64,000 nt of DNA from Lewinellaceae bacterium (GTDB taxonomy: Bacteria > Bacteroidota > Bacteroidia > Chitinophagales > Saprospiraceae), in assembly GCA_020636195.1 (NCBI GenBank), contig JACJYH010000008.1, forward strand, positions 38,317 through 102,316, read 5' to 3'. Each line of letters opens with the position of its first letter. Position 1 is the stretch's first letter. Below are positions 62,534 to 64,000 of this stretch, piece by piece. The notes under the pieces are model-generated. The model was not told the origin of the DNA. It saw only the letters and a program-made list of their open reading frames with translations, and made no database searches. A program made the translations under genes and the position numbers.

Positions 62534-63763
62534 CTACATCTCTGCCGCCAGCGCACAAATAGAAAGAACGGTGTCCACGCCTTTTTCCATATCTTGAACG
62601 CATACCCATTCGTGTTTTGAATGAATGGCTTGCATACCTGCAAATAAATTGGGGCAAGGTAAACCCTTATGTGATAAAACTGCACCATCTGTACCTCCTC
62701 TGATGCTTCCTACATCTGGTGTGATACCTACCCTTTCCATTGCCTTCAGTGCGAGATCAATAACATGTGGATGCTTGTCGATGACGTCCCTCATATTCCT
62801 ATATTGTTCTCTGACTTCTACCTTGTAACTAGAATGTGGAAAATTCTTTAAAACATTTTTAGCTGTATTTTCTATCAAAGCTTTATATGCATCCAACTGT
62901 GGAGTTGAAAAATCTCTCAGGATGAAATGCACCTTTGATTCTTCTAATCCTCCTTCTATTTTTGTAGGATGTATGAAGCCCATTTTGCCGTCAGATGTTT
63001 CTGGCGTCATGGTGTCTTTTGGTAATGCGTCAACAAAGGCTGAAGCAATTTTTATACTGTTTTCCATTTTGTCCTTGGCATATCCTGGATGTGCACTTTT
63101 ACCTGTAAAGGTTATAGTAAGTCCATTGGCCGAAAAATTCTCATACTCAAAACTTCCTAGGTTGCCGGCATCCAAAGTATAACCAAAATCAGCATCCAAA
63201 ACAGATAATTCAACATTGGCAACTCCTTTGCCTATTTCTTCATCCGTCGTGATCAACGCTCTCACGTCTCCATGTTTCAATTCCGGATTTTGTGTCAACT
63301 GATGCAGAGCATCCATGATGATGGCGACTCCCGATTTATCATCGCTTCCCAACAATGTCAATCCGCTTGCAGTGATAATATCTTTACCTATTTTATCATT
63401 CAATGTAGGATAATCCTTTGGCGAAATCACTTGATCGGAGTCATCAGGCAATTTGATATCTTTGCCATCATATGCTTTGTGAACAATTGGTTTCACATTC
63501 GTGCCACTACAATCAGGTGCTGTATCAATATGAGCACAGAAAAAGATCTTCTTCGAAGCTGATTGGACATTTTTAGGCAAAAAAGCATAGATGTATCCGG
63601 CATCATTTGTTTGGTAGCTGATCCCCATTTGGTCTAATTCATCACATAAGATTTTTGTCAAATCCTTCTGTTTAGCCGATGAAGGAAAGGTACTACTCAT
63701 AGGATCCGCTTGCGTATCCACCTGTACATACTTCAAAAATCGATCTTTTACCGTGTATTTCAT
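62534..63763 (-). CDS. pepT: peptidase T (tripeptide aminopeptidase)
   Basis: 409 residues, the usual PepT length. M20 metal ligands and catalytic residues are visible: 'IFFCAHIDTAPDCSG' (HxD), 'LLGSDDKSGVAIIM' (bridging Asp), 'ALITTDEEIGKGV' (catalytic and metal Glu), 'DAGNLGSFEYENF', and 'HSKHEWVCVQDMEKG' (last His). It removes N-terminal residues from tripeptides in the cytoplasm. Upstream on the same strand is rseP (11 bp gap). Confidence 0.96.
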   Translation of the reverse strand: MKYTVKDRFLKYVQVDTQADPMSSTFPSSAKQKDLTKILCDELDQMGISYQTNDAGYIYAFLPKNVQSASKKIFFCAHIDTAPDCSGTNVKPIVHKAYDGKDIKLPDDSDQVISPKDYPTLNDKIGKDIITASGLTLLGSDDKSGVAIIMDALHQLTQNPELKHGDVRALITTDEEIGKGVANVELSVLDADFGYTLDAGNLGSFEYENFSANGLTITFTGKSAHPGYAKDKMENSIKIASAFVDALPKDTMTPETSDGKMGFIHPTKIEGGLEESKVHFILRDFSTPQLDAYKALIENTAKNVLKNFPHSSYKVEVREQYRNMRDVIDKHPHVIDLALKAMERVGITPDVGSIRGGTDGAVLSHKGLPCPNLFAGMQAIHSKHEWVCVQDMEKGVDTVLSICALAAEM

Positions 63764-63774
63764 TATTTAAAATT

Positions 63775-64000
63775 TTAGAATAATCGAGAAATATCTAATC
63801 CCAATGCGAAAATCATCAATGAAATCAACACAAGAAATCCTATGTAGTTGACAATTTCCATGAATTTATCTGAAGGTTGCTTACCTGTGATCAATTCCCA
63901 AATCAAGAACATGACATAACCTCCATCCAAAGCAGGAATGGGCAATAGATTGAAGAATGCTAATAATATCGACAAACTTGCTGTTATTCTCCAAAAAACG
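63775..64000 (-). CDS. rseP: RIP metalloprotease RseP, C-terminal fragment (runs off the window)
   Basis: Only the last ~75 codons are in the window; the frame is open to the edge and reads VFWRITASLSILLAFFNLLP, then IPALDGGYVMFL. 'NLLPIPALDGG' is the third conserved site-2-protease motif, with the zinc-binding Asp. 'LVLISLMIFALGLDISRLF' is the last membrane helix. RseP-type proteases cleave anti-sigma factors or signal peptides within the membrane. It appears to head a unit with pepT. Confidence 0.9.
   Translation of the reverse strand, partial: VFWRITASLSILLAFFNLLPIPALDGGYVMFLIWELITGKQPSDKFMEIVNYIGFLVLISLMIFALGLDISRLF

Overview
The window is a contiguous piece of a low-GC (mid-to-upper 30s % by eye) chromosome from the phylum Bacteroidota, most likely Saprospiria (Saprospiraceae-like). 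The evidence is: several secreted proteins ending in type IX secretion system (T9SS) sorting domains; a short primary sigma factor lacking region 1.1; promoters of the TAnnTTTG (-7) type, some with a TTTG or TTG -33 box; almost no Shine-Dalgarno sequences; an S46 dipeptidyl-peptidase; a GH3-family protein; SdrD-B-like secreted proteins; a tRNA gene without encoded CCA. No rRNA, CRISPR array, prophage or complete insertion sequence is visible.

Layout. 1-4.4 kb: tail of a T9SS cargo protein, a PASTA protein, trpS, then an ECF sigma factor overlapping a membrane-anchored regulator with a barrel-like C-terminus. 4.5-15.3 kb: DUF1573 protein, a double-AAA ATPase, an SdrD-B/T9SS protein, an Smr + helix-hairpin-helix pair, and a PKD/T9SS protein bracketed by ~130-bp direct repeats and followed by a repeat-rich gap. 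15.3-20.1 kb: GldM-like protein, VOC protein, ABC-F ATPase, small T9SS protein, LysM amidase. 20.2-27.5 kb: a minus-strand operon tetR-tolC-adaptor-RND pump-pdxH. 27.7-31.9 kb: barrel protein, dusB, CCA transferase, tRNA-fMet, Bro-N/Fic protein. 32-39.8 kb: T9SS vanadium haloperoxidase behind a universal stress protein, rarA, barrel protein, S46 peptidase. 40-46.6 kb: GH3, CoA-transferase, two probable small-protein genes, SDR, thioredoxin lipoprotein, tudor-like protein. 46.8-64 kb: housekeeping genes (dapB-dnaG-rsmE, primary sigma factor, RNA methyltransferases, lptE, DnaQ-like exonuclease, ppdK, fabH, CPBP protease, pepT, rseP fragment).

The most distinctive feature is a family of 160-bp non-autonomous elements (MITEs). 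There are four full-length copies, at 2026, 41583, 53749 and 61385. Each is exactly 160 bp, starts GAGTAT, is flanked by a 3-bp TTA or TAA duplication, and is an imperfect palindrome over its whole length. A fifth decayed copy lies at 15134. They sit only between genes: one occupies the GH3/CoA-transferase promoter region and one fits exactly between the convergent trmN6 and lptE stop codons.

Other points of interest are a PKD/T9SS gene whose two halves differ strongly in GC content and which lies between direct repeats; a Bro-N-Fic fusion beside tRNA-fMet; an ATPase in which both the N-terminal domain and the AAA domain are duplicated; a 37-residue ORF with its own promoter and terminator; and three genes whose -7 box ends exactly 4 nt before the start codon, suggesting leaderless mRNAs.
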